The notes below the pieces were generated by a model, which was given only the letters and a program-made list of their open reading frames with translations, had not been told where the DNA came from and searched no databases. From FW021-bin31 sp964422465 (GTDB taxonomy: Bacteria; Bacteroidota; Bacteroidia; Chitinophagales; Chitinophagaceae), in the NCBI GenBank assembly GCA_964422465.1, contig CAYRBD010000002.1:1-64000 (forward strand): a stretch of DNA of 64,000 nt. The letters run 5' to 3'. Numbering within the stretch: the first letter of the stretch is position 1; every line of letters begins with the position of its first letter. The translations under genes were made by a program, and so were the position numbers. This document shows positions 61,779-64,000 of this stretch, piece after piece.

Positions 61779-63818
61779 ATGAAAATCCTTTTATTTATTA
61801 TATTTTTTAGCCTTACTATTATTCAGGGTTGGGGACAATGCACCACAAGGGGGCAGACCCCGGGTACAGCCTTCCCGGTTTGCGGAACTGCTGTTTTTCA
61901 GCAAAAAGAAGTGCCGGCGTGCACAAATGGAAGCATCTATGTGAAGGGGTGTTCGGGGAATGATCATTCAAATTATGAGGATGCTAGTCCTTTCTGGTAC
62001 AAGTTCACCTGTTTTGAAAGTGGAACCCTGGGGTTTCTGATTGAACCAATGAACCAGGAGGATGATTATGACTGGCAAATTTTTGACATTACCGGACACG
62101 ACCCCAATGAGGTTTATGCGGATCACTCCCTGTACGTAAGCGCTAACTGGGCCGGAGTGCCTGGCAACACCGGTGCCATAGCCGGGGCAAAACAAAGCTA
62201 TGCCTGTGCAAGCCCCAGAACTGCATCCAAAGACCTGCCCTATAGCACCATGCCGGAGTTGAAGAAAGGGCATCAATATTTATTATTGGTCAGCCATTTC
62301 AGCGGCTCTACACAAAGTGGATATAAATTATCTTTTAAGGGAGGAAGTGCAGTTATTACAGACACAACCAGCCCCCGACTGAGACGGGCCTCCCCCACCT
62401 GCGATGGCAGAAACCTGACCATCTTACTAAATAAGGGCATGCGATGTGAATCACTTGCCCCGGATGGCAGTGATTTTAAATTGCTAAAATCTTCTGTTTC
62501 TGTCCATTCTGCTGCCAGCACAGATTGTACAGATGGTTTTGACATGGAGCAACTTGTGTTGCATTTTGACGGGAAGTTACAACCGGGGAAGTATGCCATT
62601 GCCATAAAAAAAGGTTCAGATAAAAATACCCTGCTGGACAATTGTGGAAATGCTATCCCGGAGGGAGATACGCTACATTTTGAGGTACAGAAGATTCATC
62701 CGACCCCCATGGACAGCATCAAAAAAGTAGGATGCACCCCCAAAAAAATTCAGGTGGTTTTTGCCGGCCCGATGCGGTGTAATTCTATTGCAGCAGACGG
62801 GTCGGATTTTAATATAAAAAATTCGGAGACCCTGCAACCCTTAACCATAACTGGCGCTAAAGCAGTAGATTGTGATAGCAACCTGACCCGGACAGTAGAG
62901 ATTGAATTGGCGCACCCCATTTACAAGAAGGGGATTTATGAACTGAGTTTGCAGGAAGGGAAAGATGGCAACAGCATCCTCAGCGAATGTGAAGTCGCTT
63001 CCGAACCCCAATCACTTATTTTTGAGACCTCTGATACTGTTTCCGCCAAAATCGTTTCTCATTTTACCTATGATTGCAACACCGTTAACATTCAACTAAG
63101 TAATCCGGGTCAGAATGGGATTAATGAATGGCAATGGGATTTGCCGGCAGGACGTTCGGGTAACCGGCCTCAGGTTAGTTATATCGATACGACCTTTTCT
63201 GATCAGCTGGTAAGGCTTTTTGTAAGCAACGGGGTATGCAGCGATGAAGATTCAGTAAGCCTGGCATTAAATCAGGATTTTTATATCCATGCGGACTTCC
63301 AGAAACCGGAATTTATTTGTCCGCAAGACCAGGCTGTATTTAAAGACTCCAGCCTGGGAAGCAACATTACCGAATGGAAATGGAACTTCGGGAACAGCCA
63401 TACTTTTTATGGAGAGGATCCTGGTCCACAAAGGTATCCTGCAGTAGTCCGTTCAAAGAAATTTGCCGTTCAATTGATTGTGGTCAACAGCAGGGGGTGC
63501 AGCGATACTTCTAATCAACAGATCAAAGTTATTAATACCTGTACGGTGCATGTACCTACTGCGTTTACCCCCAATAACGATGGCCAGAACGATTACCTCT
63601 ACCCCTTGAATGCGTATCTTGCAGAAGACCTGCTATTCAGAGTTTATAATCGATACGGGCAAATGGTTTTTCAAACCAGAGACTGGACAAAAAAATGGGA
63701 TGGTACCTTTAAGGGTCAAAAGCAACCCGAAGGCTCTTATATCTGGATGTTGCAATTTACCAATTCGAGGACCGGACAAAAGGTCTTTAGAAAAGGGGCC
63801 TCTTTGCTCATCCGGTAG
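61779..63818 (+). CDS. T9SS type B sorting domain protein
   Basis: 679 residues. Signal peptide (IIQGWGQ), an N-terminal Cys-containing domain (about 20-190, with FWYKFTCFESGTLGFLIEP and DYDWQIFDITGHD), two related adhesin-like beta domains of about 100 residues (195-310 and 315-420, each with C, MRC and SxxxDGSDF: MRCESLAPDGSDF; MRCNSIAADGSDF), a PKD-like region (WKWNFGNSHTFYG) and the type B sorting domain at the end (VPTAFTPNNDGQNDYLYP ... NRYGQMVFQTRDW). Surface-exported and probably adhesive. Confidence 0.9.
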   Translation: MKILLFIIFFSLTIIQGWGQCTTRGQTPGTAFPVCGTAVFQQKEVPACTNGSIYVKGCSGNDHSNYEDASPFWYKFTCFESGTLGFLIEPMNQEDDYDWQIFDITGHDPNEVYADHSLYVSANWAGVPGNTGAIAGAKQSYACASPRTASKDLPYSTMPELKKGHQYLLLVSHFSGSTQSGYKLSFKGGSAVITDTTSPRLRRASPTCDGRNLTILLNKGMRCESLAPDGSDFKLLKSSVSVHSAASTDCTDGFDMEQLVLHFDGKLQPGKYAIAIKKGSDKNTLLDNCGNAIPEGDTLHFEVQKIHPTPMDSIKKVGCTPKKIQVVFAGPMRCNSIAADGSDFNIKNSETLQPLTITGAKAVDCDSNLTRTVEIELAHPIYKKGIYELSLQEGKDGNSILSECEVASEPQSLIFETSDTVSAKIVSHFTYDCNTVNIQLSNPGQNGINEWQWDLPAGRSGNRPQVSYIDTTFSDQLVRLFVSNGVCSDEDSVSLALNQDFYIHADFQKPEFICPQDQAVFKDSSLGSNITEWKWNFGNSHTFYGEDPGPQRYPAVVRSKKFAVQLIVVNSRGCSDTSNQQIKVINTCTVHVPTAFTPNNDGQNDYLYPLNAYLAEDLLFRVYNRYGQMVFQTRDWTKKWDGTFKGQKQPEGSYIWMLQFTNSRTGQKVFRKGASLLIR

Positions 63819-63820
63819 AA

Positions 63821-64000
63821 TTATTGCATGAGTTTTCCAACTTTAAACAGCACGGCGTAAATAAGAATACCGCCAAAAATCAACATCGTTATGGAGGCAA
63901 TTCTGTTTAGCCACATCACCGTTTTCAGTGTTAATTTATGCCTGATCTTGTCTGCCAGAAATACCTTGGTAACATCCGCAGAGAGGATGAAAAAGAGAGC
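63821..64000 (-). CDS. probable LysE-family amino-acid exporter, C-terminal end (5' truncated)
   Basis: Read on the minus strand, the frame from 64000 down to the TAA at 63821-63823 gives 59 residues: a hydrophobic segment (ALFFILSADVTKVFLADKIR) and a second one (ITMLIFGGILIYAVLFKVG) with LTLKTVMWLNRI between. The pattern of a Lys/Arg-rich loop, LNRI and a final helix fits the C-terminus of LysE/RhtB transporters. The piece is short, so the call is tentative. It is convergent with the preceding gene (2-nt spacer). Confidence 0.5.
   Translation of the reverse strand, partial: ALFFILSADVTKVFLADKIRHKLTLKTVMWLNRIASITMLIFGGILIYAVLFKVGKLMQ

Overview
The window reads as a scaffold piece from a Bacteroidota genome, most likely Chitinophagia or a close relative. 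The evidence is: TAnnTTTG promoter (-7) elements in front of many genes; type IX secretion (T9SS) type B sorting domains and a PorP/SprF protein; lipobox and Tat signals typical of the phylum; a BlaI/BlaR1 pair whose sensor carries TonB C-terminal domains; and few Shine-Dalgarno sequences. Four runs of exactly 100 N (11439-11538, 22273-22372, 35087-35186, 45882-45981) are assembly gaps. Reading-frame arithmetic and family lengths show that at least two of them are placeholders rather than true lengths. I saw no rRNA, tRNA, CRISPR array, insertion sequence or prophage, and no gene-free stretch over 300 bases.

Region 1 (1-17.2 kb) is carbohydrate and sugar-acid catabolism. After the 3' end of a DUF5703/GH95-like glycosidase come an iron-type alcohol dehydrogenase, a DapA-family lyase, a PdxA-family dehydrogenase, a DUF1537 four-carbon-acid kinase and a sodium/solute symporter. 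An IclR regulator is encoded convergently. Divergent from IclR is a tight eight-gene operon (7354-15788): two solute-binding-protein-like proteins without signal peptides flanking two class III CoA-transferases, then a Gfo/Idh/MocA oxidoreductase, a MaoC hydratase, a RhaT-type symporter and a CE15 glucuronoyl esterase. No ABC permease or ATPase accompanies the binding proteins, and this is the most unusual system in the window. An 18-bp perfect inverted repeat sits at the expected transcription start of this operon.

Region 2 (17-25 kb) is mixed: TMEM175-like channel, second sodium symporter with a small two-helix membrane protein, FAD monooxygenase, MntA/HepT toxin-antitoxin pair, YchF GTPase, AhpD-like protein and an uncharacterised helical protein. 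Region 3 (25-30.7 kb) is the leucine operon leuC-leuD-leuB-methyltransferase-leuA, ending in a clear terminator. The inserted methyltransferase resembles trans-aconitate methyltransferase. Region 4 (30.7-35.5 kb) holds envelope proteins, TsaC-type tRNA modification, a YafK-like L,D-transpeptidase-fold protein, a Tat-exported TIM-barrel protein and a metal-binding HMA protein.

Region 5 (35.6-41.6 kb) has a TPR protein, an LVIVD lipoprotein and a predicted outer-membrane protein, followed by BlaI and BlaR1. The promoters of the TPR gene and of blaI share the same spaced direct repeat, which suggests one regulon. Region 6 (41.6-51.5 kb) is a surface polysaccharide cluster: Wzm/Wzt-type ABC exporter, five glycosyltransferases (one with two catalytic domains), a methyltransferase and a polysaccharide deacetylase. 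Region 7 (51.6-64 kb) has a Q-rich DUF4168 protein, a CDF metal exporter, RecG, two large T9SS cargo proteins, PorP/SprF, a small beta-barrel, CvpA and, at the edge, the C-terminus of a probable LysE-family transporter. Three heptamer-repeat arrays of unrelated sequence begin at or within 3 nt of a stop codon.
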